Part shown: positions 17,468 to 25,700 of the stretch, piece by piece
Layout of the letters: each line of letters begins with the position of its first letter
Position numbering within the stretch: the stretch's first letter is position 1
Assembly: GCF_000478605.2 (NCBI RefSeq)
Contig: NZ_ASHX02000001.1
Coordinates: 2,395,895 to 2,459,894 of the forward strand
DNA: 64,000 bases
From: Streptomyces thermolilacinus SPC6
GTDB lineage: Bacteria; Actinomycetota; Actinomycetes; Streptomycetales; Streptomycetaceae
Direction: 5' to 3'
The notes under the pieces: generated by a model
Databases searched by the model: none
The model's input: only the letters and a program-made list of their open reading frames with translations
What the model was told of the DNA's origin: nothing
Made by a program: the position numbers and the translations under genes

Positions 17468-18562
17468 TTGGCATCGCATCGCAAGCCGCGCGGCAGGACC
17501 ACCACACGCATGATCGGTGCGCAGTCACCCGCTGTCGGTCTCACCACCGCCGCCGTCGCCTCGATGACGTTCCTGTCCGCACAGGGCGCGGGCGCCGCCC
17601 CGGTGGCCGACTCCGCGCCCGGCGCCGGGCCGAGCGTCGAGGAGGTCCAGCGGAAGGTGGACGACCTGTACCGGCAGGCCGGTACGGCCACGCGGCGGTA
17701 CGGCCCCGCCAAGGAGGCCGTCGGCAGGCAGGACGAGGCGTCGTGGCGTACACGGCCCCTCGACGGGACCCGCGGGGCGCTCGGCGGGCACGCGGCGCCG
17801 CAGCACAGGCCGGGGGCGCCGCTGGTCGCGGAGGGCCGGGCGAAGGCAGCGGGCCAGCTGGAGACGGCACGGCGACCGGAGTCACCGGCCGACTCGCAGG
17901 CCGTGCCGCGGACCGCGAAGAGCACCGTGCAGGCGAAGCTCGTGCGCGCGGGCGCCCTGCTGGACCGGCTGACGGACCGGGCCGGGGAGCGGGCGGTGGC
18001 GGTGGCGGAGGGGCCTGGGCCCGCGCTCCCGGGTGCCCCGGCCACGACCGGCGGCGCGTTCGGCACGGGCGGCGGCTTGTCCGGTACGGACGGCGATACC
18101 GGCGGCGACTCGTCCGGTACGGGCGGTACGGGCGGCGGCACGGCCGGGGCGGGTGGCTCCTCGTACGGCGACGCGTACGGCGGCACGGCCGAGACGGGTG
18201 ACCCCGCGTACGCCGCCAAGGCCGGGAAGGTCCTGGCGTTCGCCCGGGCGCAGGTCGGCAAGCCGTACGTCCGGGGCGCGGCGGGCCCGTCCTCGTACGA
18301 CTGCTCGGGGCTGACGCAGGCGGCGTGGAAGGCGGCCGGCGTGGAGCTGCCGCGCACCACGGGGGGCCAGGCCGAGGCGGGCCGACGGGTCGCGTCGGGC
18401 GAGCTGCTCCCCGGTGACCTGGTCTTCTTCCACGACGACGGCGGCCATGTCGGGATCTACGCCGGGGACGGCCGCATGATCCACGCCCCGAGGCCGGGCG
18501 GGACCGTCCGCGAGGAACCGGTCGCCCGCCTGCCCCTTCACGGCGCCGTCCGGCCCGCCTGA
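17468..18562 (+). CDS. NlpC/P60 cell-wall peptidase under c-di-AMP riboswitch control
   Basis: A 364-residue secreted cysteine peptidase that hydrolyses peptidoglycan stem peptides. The basic signal region ends near an Ala-rich cleavage site. The C-terminal domain keeps Cys279 (YDCSGL), His327 (GHVGIY) and the HAPRPG segment. The start is TTG at 17468, 10 bases after GGAAGGAGAT; TTG may limit translation. Compared with its paralogue at 19193, the coiled-coil region between signal and catalytic domain has lost about 60 residues and most heptads, and is replaced by Pro/Gly/Arg-rich sequence and a Gly/Thr/Ser linker. It may therefore be poorly localised or degenerating, although the catalytic residues are intact. 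Confidence 0.9.
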   Translation: MASHRKPRGRTTTRMIGAQSPAVGLTTAAVASMTFLSAQGAGAAPVADSAPGAGPSVEEVQRKVDDLYRQAGTATRRYGPAKEAVGRQDEASWRTRPLDGTRGALGGHAAPQHRPGAPLVAEGRAKAAGQLETARRPESPADSQAVPRTAKSTVQAKLVRAGALLDRLTDRAGERAVAVAEGPGPALPGAPATTGGAFGTGGGLSGTDGDTGGDSSGTGGTGGGTAGAGGSSYGDAYGGTAETGDPAYAAKAGKVLAFARAQVGKPYVRGAAGPSSYDCSGLTQAAWKAAGVELPRTTGGQAEAGRRVASGELLPGDLVFFHDDGGHVGIYAGDGRMIHAPRPGGTVREEPVARLPLHGAVRPA

Positions 18563-18581
18563 CGGTCCAGGGCTCCGCCGG

Positions 18582-18935
18582 TCAGGTCCAGAGGGTGGCG
18601 ATGAAGATGTTCACCATCGTCAGGGCGCCCACGGCGATGAACGGGCCCTTCCCGGCCCGCTCGTCGTCCCGCTTCACGTAGACCAGGCCGAGGATCACCA
18701 CCAGCAGCGCCAGCTTCACGCCGATCTTGACGTTGTCCACGGTGGCGCCCTCGGCCTGGTTGAGGCCGACCAGGACCATGCCGGTGACGAGCATGGTCAG
18801 CGCGCCGTGCAGCATGGCCGGAACCATACGGGCCGTGCCGGGGCCGATCGCCTTCATCTGGGTCAGGAAGCCGCCGAGGAGGGCGGCGATACCGATGACG
18901 TGCAGGGCGACGAAGACGTTGATGAGGACGTTCAT
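18582..18935 (-). CDS. Small membrane protein with four hydrophobic segments
   Basis: An integral membrane protein of 117 residues. Four hydrophobic segments are visible: residues ~4-24 (VALHVIGIAALLGGFL), 40-60 (MLHGALTMLVTGMVLVGL), 72-88 (LALLVVILGLVYV) and 98-115 (FIAVGALTMVNIFIATL). A short charged loop KRDDERAGKG precedes the last. I do not recognise a specific function; it resembles small uncharacterised actinobacterial membrane proteins. The ATG at 18935 is chosen because the predicted first helix starts there. It lies between the two NlpC/P60 genes on the opposite strand. Confidence 0.8.
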   Translation of the reverse strand: MNVLINVFVALHVIGIAALLGGFLTQMKAIGPGTARMVPAMLHGALTMLVTGMVLVGLNQAEGATVDNVKIGVKLALLVVILGLVYVKRDDERAGKGPFIAVGALTMVNIFIATLWT

Positions 18936-19192
18936 GGGGCGGAGCCTAGCCCCGGCCATACCACCGCCCATCAGCCAGGGCCACCTCTTTCGCCACAACG
19001 GTCACACGCGATACGGAATACGTGATTCCGATTGTCGGAGTGCGACCGCAAGACGCACCGGAACCTCCAGGTGCGGCCAATTCCGGTCACCCCGTCACCT
19101 CTGCCGGACCCGCCCGCCTAGCGTCCTCCCCCAGGCGGCCCGGTCCCCTCCGGCGCCACCGCAGCACAGAGCGAAGGGAAGTGAGCGCCCCC

Positions 19193-20305
19193 GTGGCAGC
19201 GCATCGGAAGCCCAGGCAGCGCGCGTTCGGCGGTCAGGCCGGGCGCACGGCCGCCACCCTGGCCCTGGCCGGGGCGGCGACCGCCACCGCCTTCGAGGGC
19301 CCGGCGCACGCCGCCCCGCGCCCCACCGCCGCCCAGGTCAAGGCCCAGGTCGACCGGCTCCACCAGGAGGCGGAGGCCGCCACCGAGAAGTACAACGGCA
19401 CCAAGGAGAAGGCGGACACGGCGCGGGCCCGGCTGAACGCGCTCCGAGACGAGGCCGCCCGGCGCACCGAACGCGTCAACGCCGGCCGCGACGCCCTCGG
19501 CTCCACCGCCGCCGCCCAGTACCGGGCCGGAGGACTGAGCCCCGCCCTCCAACTGGCGCTCTCCTCCGACCCCGCCCGGTACCTGCGGGGCGCCGCACTC
19601 GCCGAGCGGATCGGCGAGCGGCAGGCCGACACGATGGCCGCCCTGCGCGCCCAGCTCGTGCGCATCGACCAACTGCGGGCGGAGGCGGACGGGCATGTAC
19701 GGGAGCTGCGGGGCCACGAGGCCGAGCTGCGGCGGCAGAAGGCGGCCGTAAGGAACCGGCTGGCCGCCGCCGAGAAGCTCCTGGCCCGCCTCACCGCCGC
19801 CGAGCGCGCCGCGTACGAGGCCGCCACGCGCGCGAAGGCGGCCGGTCCGGCCGCGCCCGACCGCGCGCCCGGCTCCGCGTCCCCGTCCGACCGCGCCGCC
19901 CGCAGCGGCGGAAACACCCGTACGGCGTCGGCCCCGGGCGGCGTCCAGGCGCCGACCTCACGCGCGGCGCGGGCGGTCTCGTACGCCTACGGGGCCATCG
20001 GCAAGCCGTACGTCTGGGGAGCGGCCGGTCCTTCCGGCTACGACTGCTCGGGGCTGGTCCAGGCCGCGTGGCGGGCGGCCGGGGTGTCGCTGCCCCGCAC
20101 GACGTACTCGCAGATCAACGCCGGGCAGCGGGTCAGCCGCTCCCAGCTGGCCCCGGGCGACCTGGTCTTCTTCTACCCGGGCGTCAGCCATGTCGGCATC
20201 TACATCGGCGGCGGCAAGATGATCCACGCGCCCCGCACGGGCTCGACGGTCCGGATCGCGTCCATCGACGAGATGCCCTGGGCGGGCGCCACCCGCGTCG
20301 CCTGA
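19193..20305 (+). CDS. NlpC/P60 cell-wall peptidase with intact coiled coil
   Basis: A 370-residue secreted peptidase of the RipA-like type. The signal segment (TLALAGAATATAFEGPAHAA) is followed by a long alpha-helical coiled coil (residues ~45-215, rich in RLHQEAEAATEKYN-type heptads), a Ser/Ala/Arg linker, and the NlpC/P60 domain with Cys285 (YDCSGL), His333 (SHVGIY) and HAPRTG. The coiled coil probably autoinhibits or localises the enzyme. GTG at 19193 is preferred because the paralogue starts at the same residue (MA-HRKPR). GTG at 19181 is in frame but lies almost on the AAGGGAA ribosome site. There is no riboswitch before this copy. Confidence 0.92.
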   Translation: MAAHRKPRQRAFGGQAGRTAATLALAGAATATAFEGPAHAAPRPTAAQVKAQVDRLHQEAEAATEKYNGTKEKADTARARLNALRDEAARRTERVNAGRDALGSTAAAQYRAGGLSPALQLALSSDPARYLRGAALAERIGERQADTMAALRAQLVRIDQLRAEADGHVRELRGHEAELRRQKAAVRNRLAAAEKLLARLTAAERAAYEAATRAKAAGPAAPDRAPGSASPSDRAARSGGNTRTASAPGGVQAPTSRAARAVSYAYGAIGKPYVWGAAGPSGYDCSGLVQAAWRAAGVSLPRTTYSQINAGQRVSRSQLAPGDLVFFYPGVSHVGIYIGGGKMIHAPRTGSTVRIASIDEMPWAGATRVA

Positions 20306-20366
20306 CGCCCCTCTCCCCCGTGGCCTGCGGTCCCGTGTCCGCTCGGCCCTGCCGTCCCCGGGCCGT

Positions 20367-21500
20367 TCACCGCTGGAGCCGGGACGCTGCCGCGCCCGCG
20401 CCTTCCAGGCGGGTGGTGAGCCAGGTGAAGACCGCCGGGACCTGGGCGGCCCAGGTCGAGGTGCGGTGGCCGCCGGTGGCCCGGCGGACCTCGACGCGGG
20501 TCGGTTGCCGGGCCGCGGCCCTCAGCTCCAGGCCCTGGCGGTAGCCGTCGTCGCCGTCACCCGTGACGAGGAGGGACAGGCGGGGCGGCGCGGGGGCCTC
20601 GCGGAGGAGGGTCAGCGGGTTGTTGGCGCGGCGCAGGGCCGGATCCTTGGCGGTGATCGAGTCGGGCTCGGTGGCCGGGTCGTTGTAGCCGGACATGCTG
20701 ATCGCGTACCGGTAGCGGTCCGGGTGCGCCAGGGCGGCCTTCGCCGCGCAGTGCCCGCCCGCCGAGAACCCGGCGACCGCCCAGCCGTCGGCGGTGGTGA
20801 CGGCACGGAAGTGGTCGGTGACCATCTTGCGCACGTCAACGCCGACCCAGGTCTCGGCGTTGACGACGCCCGGCACGTTGGCGCAGCCCGCGTCCGCGTC
20901 GCCGAGCAGCTTGGTGCGCGGTGCCACCAGGATGAACGGCGCCACCGTCCCGTTCCGCATGAGCGGCTCCAGCCGCTCGGTGACGCGCAGCCCGGCGAAC
21001 CAGGACGCCGGGGTGCCCGGGTAGCCGGAGATCAGCTCCACCACCGGGAACCTGACGTCCCGGTAGGCCGGGTCGTCGTACTGCGGCGGCAGCCACACGT
21101 ACACCTCGGCGGTCACACCCGAGACCTGGCCCTTGAGCAGTGTGGTGCGGACCCGCGCGTCGGGGACCGCGCTGGCCGGGCGGAACGTCTGCGTGGTCTT
21201 CGGCAGGTCGGCGATCCGGCGGCCGCCGAGGCCGTCCGGGCCCAGGTCCGGGGCGGCGGCGATGTGGTCCTCGCGGCCGAGGAGGTCGTCCCAGTCGGTG
21301 AACAGGCCGTTGGCGTTGTTGACCGCGACGAAGACCAGCAGGATCGCCGTCATCTGGGCGAACCCCACCATCGCCAGCCGCGCCAGACCCCGGACGAGGA
21401 GCGGCCCCCGCACCCGGCCCCACAGCGCGAGGGGCAACACGACCGCGAGGACGGCGAGCACGATCGCCGTCACGAAGAAGGGAGTACCCGTCAGGCTCAT
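20367..21500 (-). CDS. Membrane-anchored alpha/beta-hydrolase (putative esterase family)
   Basis: A 377-residue protein. Two N-terminal membrane segments (residues ~6-26 and 40-62) are followed by an extracellular alpha/beta-hydrolase of the esterase D / mycolyltransferase-like group. The nucleophile is the Ser of AGFSAGGHC, an Asp is likely in LVTGDGDDG and the His is in TGGHRTSTW. A substrate cannot be named; related enzymes act on esters of the envelope. The start ATG at 21500 has no good ribosome site; the in-frame GTG just before it is an alternative. It is downstream of the response regulator in the same direction, with a 248-base gap that contains two small hairpins. Confidence 0.85.
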   Translation of the reverse strand: MSLTGTPFFVTAIVLAVLAVVLPLALWGRVRGPLLVRGLARLAMVGFAQMTAILLVFVAVNNANGLFTDWDDLLGREDHIAAAPDLGPDGLGGRRIADLPKTTQTFRPASAVPDARVRTTLLKGQVSGVTAEVYVWLPPQYDDPAYRDVRFPVVELISGYPGTPASWFAGLRVTERLEPLMRNGTVAPFILVAPRTKLLGDADAGCANVPGVVNAETWVGVDVRKMVTDHFRAVTTADGWAVAGFSAGGHCAAKAALAHPDRYRYAISMSGYNDPATEPDSITAKDPALRRANNPLTLLREAPAPPRLSLLVTGDGDDGYRQGLELRAAARQPTRVEVRRATGGHRTSTWAAQVPAVFTWLTTRLEGAGAAASRLQR

Positions 21501-21748
21501 CACGGCCAGTAGGAGGGCCCGAAGGCCTTTCGGGTTGCCGCGCTTCGCGGCGGTCACACCACAAAGCGCCGCGCCGCGACGGGCCCGCGCCACCGCGGCC
21601 GCACCCACCCCACGGACGCACCACCCCACGGCCCTCGCCTCCACTGCCGCCCTCCCGGCGGCCGCGCCCCCGGCGGTCGCACCGAGCGGGCGCTACCTGT
21701 CAGGCGGCGGGGCAGACCAGGTGGCGGGCTGGTAGGGCCCGTGGCGGG

Positions 21749-22540
21749 TCAGACCAGGCGGCGGGCCGTGGCCCAGCGGGTCAGCTCGTGACGGTTCGAC
21801 AACTGGAGCTTGCGCAGCACCGCCGAGACGTGCGACTCCACCGTCTTCACCGAGATGAACAGCTGCTTCCCGATCTCCTTGTACGCGTAGCCGCGCGCGA
21901 TGAGCCGCAGCACCTCCCGCTCCCGCTGCGTGAGCCGGTCCAGGTCCTCGTCCACGGGCGGCGCGTCCGTGGACGCGAACGCGTCCAGCACGAAACCGGC
22001 CAGGCGGGGCGAGAACACCGCGTCACCCTCCTGCACCCGGAAGATCGAGTCGATCAGGTCCCTGCCCGTGATGGTCTTGGTGACGTACCCGCGCGCACCG
22101 CCCCGGATGACGCCGATGACGTCCTCCGCCGCGTCCGACACGGACAGCGCCAGGAACCGCACCGGGTTCTCCCCGGCCGCCGCCAGCGGCGCGCAGCGGC
22201 GCAGCACCTCCACCCCGCCGCCGCCGGGCAGGTGCACATCGAGGAGGACCACCTCGGGGCGTGTCGCGTGGATGACGGTCACCGCCTGGTCCACGTCGGC
22301 GGCCTCGCCGACGACCTCCACCCCGGTCTCGTCCGTACGCCCGATCTCCGCCTGCACGCCCGCGCGGAACATCCGGTGGTCGTCGACGAGCACCACCCGC
22401 ACCCGCCGCTCCGCCGCCTCCCCGGCCGCCTGCCCCTGCTCCGCCGCCTCCCCGGCCGCCTGTCCCTGCTCCGCCGTCTCTCCGGCCGCCTGTCCGTTCT
22501 CGGCCGACCCCCCGGCCGCCTGTCCGCCCACCGTCGTCAT
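21749..22540 (-). CDS. LuxR/NarL-family response regulator with repeat-expanded N-terminus
   Basis: A 263-residue protein. Residues 1-45 are four copies of a ten-residue unit resembling GQAAGEAAEQ, preceding the normal receiver start RVRVVLVDDHRMF. The receiver has the phospho-acceptor Asp in VVLLDVHLPG. The C-terminal LuxR helix-turn-helix is typical (LTQREREVLRLIARGYAYKE). The ATG at 22540 overlaps the kinase stop codon (ATGA), showing coupled translation. The likely target is the operator array in front of the kinase and PspC genes. The extra N-terminal repeat is unusual; relatives usually begin a few residues before the receiver. Confidence 0.92.
   Translation of the reverse strand: MTTVGGQAAGGSAENGQAAGETAEQGQAAGEAAEQGQAAGEAAERRVRVVLVDDHRMFRAGVQAEIGRTDETGVEVVGEAADVDQAVTVIHATRPEVVLLDVHLPGGGGVEVLRRCAPLAAAGENPVRFLALSVSDAAEDVIGVIRGGARGYVTKTITGRDLIDSIFRVQEGDAVFSPRLAGFVLDAFASTDAPPVDEDLDRLTQREREVLRLIARGYAYKEIGKQLFISVKTVESHVSAVLRKLQLSNRHELTRWATARRLV
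22409..22528. repeat. Four 30-bp tandem repeats inside the response-regulator gene
   Basis: Units at 22409, 22439, 22469 and 22499 share CTCCGCCGCC-like starts and the CCGGCCGCCTG core. The two nearest the receiver domain are almost identical; the outer two are more diverged. The length of 30 bp keeps the frame. Confidence 0.85.
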
Positions 22541-23823
22541 CCGTCCGCCTCCTCCGACCTGTCCATTTCCAGCTCCACCTCGGTGCCCTCGCCCGGCGCC
22601 GACCGTACGCGCGCGGTGCCGCCGTAGCGCCGCATCCGGCCGATGATCGACTCGCGTACGCCCATCCGGTCGTCGGGCACCGCGTGGAGGTCGAAGCCCG
22701 GCCCCCGGTCCCGTACGGACACGAAGACCGTACGGCCCTCCACCTCCGCGTAGACCTGCACGGCGCCGCCCCCGCCACCGTACTTGGCGGCGTTGACCAT
22801 CGCCTCGCGCGCGGCCTGCATCTGCGCGGCCAGCCCCTCGTCGAGCGGGCAGTCCCCGACGACCACGACCTCCAGCGGGACGCCGTGCTTGTCCTCGACC
22901 TCGGCGGCGGCCTTGCGGACGGCGTCGGCGAGCGTGTCCGGCTCGTCCGCCTCGTCCTTGCCGGTACCCTCGGGCCGGTACAGCCAGTTCCTCAACTCCC
23001 GTTCCTGGGCGCGGGCGAGCCGGCGGACCTCGGAGGGGTCGTCGGCGTTGCGCTGTATCAGCGTCAGCGTGTGCAGCACCGAGTCGTGGACGTGCGCGGC
23101 GACCTCGGCCCGCTCCTGCGCGCGGATGCGCATGGTCCGCTCCTCGGTCAGGTCCTGCGACATCCGTACGAGCCACGGCCCGGCGAGCAGGGCCATGCCC
23201 GCCAGCACCGCTATCGCCGCCGTCAGCGCCGTGCCGAGCTGGGCGACGGAGCCGCGCACCAGCAGGAACACCGTGAGGCCCATGCCGACGAGCGCCACCC
23301 CGGCCAGGCCCCGCGCCAGTTGGAACAGGCGCTTGCGGCGGCCGGAGTCGGTCCACTGGGCGCGGCGGGCGTTGTCCACCTGCCGCCACACGAGGACCAC
23401 GCCGACGCCGACGAGGAGGGTGGGCCACACATAGCGGTTGGCGTCGCCGCCCAGGTCGGCCGTCCCGGCGAACACGGCCGCGCCCACGAGCAGCGCGATC
23501 AGCGCGACGACCTGCCCCCGGTCGGGCTTGCGGAGGCGCCGTCGCCCGTCGGATGTCGTCTCGAACAGCGTCCTCGCCTCTTGGGAACGGCCGCCGACGC
23601 CGAGCGGGACGGCGATCCAGAACGCCGCGTACAACAGGACGCCGAGCGGGCCGTGCGCCAGGAACAGCCCGAGGAACGCGAGCCGTACCCATACGACGGG
23701 AAGCCCGAGGTGTCCGGCCAGGCCGCGCGCGACACCACCGAGCATCCGGCCGTCGGCGCTGCGGTACAGCTTGCGCACGGGCGGATCGTCGGTCGTCTCG
23801 GGCATGCGAGCGGTGACTGGCAT
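22537..23823 (-). CDS. PspC-domain sensor histidine kinase (DesK/NarX-like)
   Basis: A 428-residue membrane kinase. A PspC domain (residues ~18-75, KLYRSADGRMLGGVARGLAGHLG) is followed by further membrane segments (about 105-225), a HisKA_3 dimerisation helix with the phosphorylated His in AAHVHDSVLHTL, and an ATPase domain with an N-box REAMVNAAKYG and DRGPGFD. PspC-type kinases sense envelope stress in related bacteria; the stimulus here is unknown. ATG 23823 and ATG 23805 are both possible starts, with no ribosome site before either, so a very short leader is likely. The gene overlaps the response regulator and is divergent to another PspC-domain gene. Confidence 0.9.
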   Translation of the reverse strand: MPVTARMPETTDDPPVRKLYRSADGRMLGGVARGLAGHLGLPVVWVRLAFLGLFLAHGPLGVLLYAAFWIAVPLGVGGRSQEARTLFETTSDGRRRLRKPDRGQVVALIALLVGAAVFAGTADLGGDANRYVWPTLLVGVGVVLVWRQVDNARRAQWTDSGRRKRLFQLARGLAGVALVGMGLTVFLLVRGSVAQLGTALTAAIAVLAGMALLAGPWLVRMSQDLTEERTMRIRAQERAEVAAHVHDSVLHTLTLIQRNADDPSEVRRLARAQERELRNWLYRPEGTGKDEADEPDTLADAVRKAAAEVEDKHGVPLEVVVVGDCPLDEGLAAQMQAAREAMVNAAKYGGGGGAVQVYAEVEGRTVFVSVRDRGPGFDLHAVPDDRMGVRESIIGRMRRYGGTARVRSAPGEGTEVELEMDRSEEADG

Positions 23824-23857
23824 GGAGCGATCGTCACACGCCGCGACCGCCGGGACA

Positions 23858-23998
23858 TCAGGGTCGATCCCTGAACCGGCCCTGAGAAGGCCCTGACCGG
23901 CCCCGAGGCACCACCCCCGCCCGCGACCGCGCCGGACCGCCTCGCACCGTCCGCGACCCTTCAGGGTGGGGCGGCGGAATATCAGGGACGGGCCAGGG
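23858..23998. promoter_or_regulatory. Helically phased TCAGGG/CCCTGA operator array
   Basis: TCAGGG at 23858 is followed by CCCTGA at 23869, 23880 and 23891, each step exactly 11 bases. On the far side, TCAGGG lies at 23961 and 23982 (21 apart), then CCAGGG at 23993 (11 further). The first pair makes a 17-base inverted repeat. The array spans the divergent promoters of the kinase-regulator operon and the PspC gene, so I infer it is the response regulator's binding site. Confidence 0.7.
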
Positions 23999-24043
23999 TC
24001 GTGGCGGGTGCCGTCGCGGGCCGCGGCCGGTCACCATGGTCGT

Positions 24044-25450
24044 ATGACGAGCGCTACGCCCACCCCACCGGAGGCGCCCGAGGCCACGCCCCACCTGCCG
24101 CCGCCCCCTCCGCCGCCCCTGCGCCGCACGCCGCGGCAGAAGGTGGTGGCCGGGGTGTGCGGGGGCCTGGGGCGGCACTTCGACCTGGACCCGGTGGTGT
24201 TCCGCGTCGCGACGGGGGTGCTCGCCGCGGCCGGTGGCATCGGCCTGGTCTTCTACGGTTTCGCCTGGCTGTGCCTCCCCGCCGAGGGCGAGGAGGAGAA
24301 CGAGGCGCGGCGGCTGCTCACCGGACGTGTCGAGGGCTCGTCGCTGGTGGCCGTGCTGATGGCGCTGGTCGGCTGCGGGCTGTTCCTGTCGATGGTGGGC
24401 GGCAACGGCGGGATGATCGGTTTCGCGATCCTCCTCGTGTGCGCGGTGAGCGGCGCGGCCGTCTGGTCGGAGCGGCGACGGCACGCCGCGCCCCGGGAGC
24501 GGGCGGAGGCCGACGCGGTGCACACGGCGGGTCCGGACGCCCCGCCGGAGACCAAGGCGCCGCCACCACCGGACTCCCCGTCCTGGTGGCGGGACCGGAT
24601 CGTCAAGGACGGCTCGACCGGGCCCGTTCCTGTCGGCTACGTGTGGGGTCCCCCCGAGGGAGCGCCGCCCGGGACGGTGAACCGGCACGTGCCGTGGGGT
24701 CTGCCACCGGCCTCGGCCGCCCCGGCTTCCCCGTCCGCCCCCGCTCCCCCGGTCCCGGACGCCGCCCCGGCCGCTGTGGCGCGCGGGCCCCGGTCCATCG
24801 GCGGTGCCGTCCTGTTCCTCGCGGTGGTGGCGGGGTGCATAGGCACCACGGCCGCCTGGGGCGGGCATCCGCTCGGCGTGAGCCTCCAGTACGGGCTCGT
24901 GCCGGCGCTCGCGGTGTTCGCCATGGGTCTGGCCGTCAGTTCGTTCCTGGGGCGCACCGGCTCCGGGACGATTCTCATGACCGTGGTGACGGCGCTGCTG
25001 CTGGCCGCCGCGTCGGCGGTGCCGCAGCAGATCGGCACGGTGTGGACCCGTACGGAATGGTCCCCCGCGTCCCTGGCGGACGTGCGGCCGCGCTACACGG
25101 TGGACTCGGGTGTCGGGACGCTCGACCTGGCGCGCCTGGACGTGCCGCCCGGCCGGACGGTGCGGGTGGCCGCCGAGGCGGGGGCGGGCCGGATCGTCGT
25201 GACCGTGCCCGCCGACGTGACCGTTCACGTCCGCGCGCGGACGGGCCTCGGGGACGTGCGGCTCCCGGCCGTGCCCGCCGCGGACTCGGACCCCACGGGG
25301 CAGGAGCGCGGCGGGGACCTGGGGCTGGCGGCCGACCGGGACGTCACCCGGACCGTCCCGCCGCTCGCGGGTGTCCGGCCGGGCGGCACGGTGGAGCTGG
25401 ATCTGCGGATCGTCGTCGGACAGGTGGAGGTGGCCCGTGCGGTGTCATGA
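24044..25450 (+). CDS. PspC-domain multi-pass membrane protein
   Basis: A 468-residue protein. A Pro-rich N-terminus (eight prolines near residue 25) precedes a PspC domain (residues ~33-85, RQKVVAGVCGGLGRHFDLDP). Membrane helices lie about 100-145, and after a Pro/Ala linker another group of four lies about 248-345. The C-terminal ~120 residues form a beta-rich domain (TVDSGVGTLDLARL, GAGRIVVTVPADV) resembling the toast-rack-like domains of LiaF/DUF2154 type, probably outside the membrane. It is divergent from the PspC kinase and shares its operator array, so it is a likely target or modulator of that system. The ATG at 24044 is chosen as the first Met before the Pro-rich tract. Confidence 0.85.
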   Translation: MTSATPTPPEAPEATPHLPPPPPPPLRRTPRQKVVAGVCGGLGRHFDLDPVVFRVATGVLAAAGGIGLVFYGFAWLCLPAEGEEENEARRLLTGRVEGSSLVAVLMALVGCGLFLSMVGGNGGMIGFAILLVCAVSGAAVWSERRRHAAPRERAEADAVHTAGPDAPPETKAPPPPDSPSWWRDRIVKDGSTGPVPVGYVWGPPEGAPPGTVNRHVPWGLPPASAAPASPSAPAPPVPDAAPAAVARGPRSIGGAVLFLAVVAGCIGTTAAWGGHPLGVSLQYGLVPALAVFAMGLAVSSFLGRTGSGTILMTVVTALLLAAASAVPQQIGTVWTRTEWSPASLADVRPRYTVDSGVGTLDLARLDVPPGRTVRVAAEAGAGRIVVTVPADVTVHVRARTGLGDVRLPAVPAADSDPTGQERGGDLGLAADRDVTRTVPPLAGVRPGGTVELDLRIVVGQVEVARAVS

Positions 25451-25700
25451 GTTCCGCCCCGGGCGGCTGGTCGCCGGGGTGACGGGCCTGGCCGTCGCGA
25501 TCGTGTACGCGGGTGACGCGGCGGGCTCCTGGGACGCCGCCTGGTACACGGCGGTCGCCATCCTGTTCTGCGGGATGGCGCTGGCCGCGCTGGCCGCCTG
25601 GGGCGGCTACCGGGTTCGGCGGCGGCGTGCCGCGAGGGCCGCGTCGGCTGACAGCACCGGCGCCCCGGCCAGTACGAGCGGCAGCCACGCCATCAGATAG
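25437..25700 (+). CDS. Small two-helix membrane protein
   Basis: An 87-residue protein. Two hydrophobic segments (residues ~11-26 and 36-57) are followed by a basic tail ([10 protein letters not shown]). It starts at GTG 25437 behind GGTGGAGGTGG and overlaps the PspC gene by 14 bases, indicating coupling. The last ~30 residues are encoded antisense to the end of the DoxX gene (94-base convergent overlap) and are Ala/Ser/Thr-rich, probably an acquired tail rather than conserved sequence. Function unknown. Confidence 0.7.
   Translation: MRCHEFRPGRLVAGVTGLAVAIVYAGDAAGSWDAAWYTAVAILFCGMALAALAAWGGYRVRRRRAARAASADSTGAPASTSGSHAIR

Noticed and set aside
19031..19045. GATTGTCGGAG before the second NlpC/P60 gene as a PafBC site
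   Set aside because: The conserved GTG end is GAG and no -10 follows at the right distance; a TAGCGT promoter further down is a better candidate.
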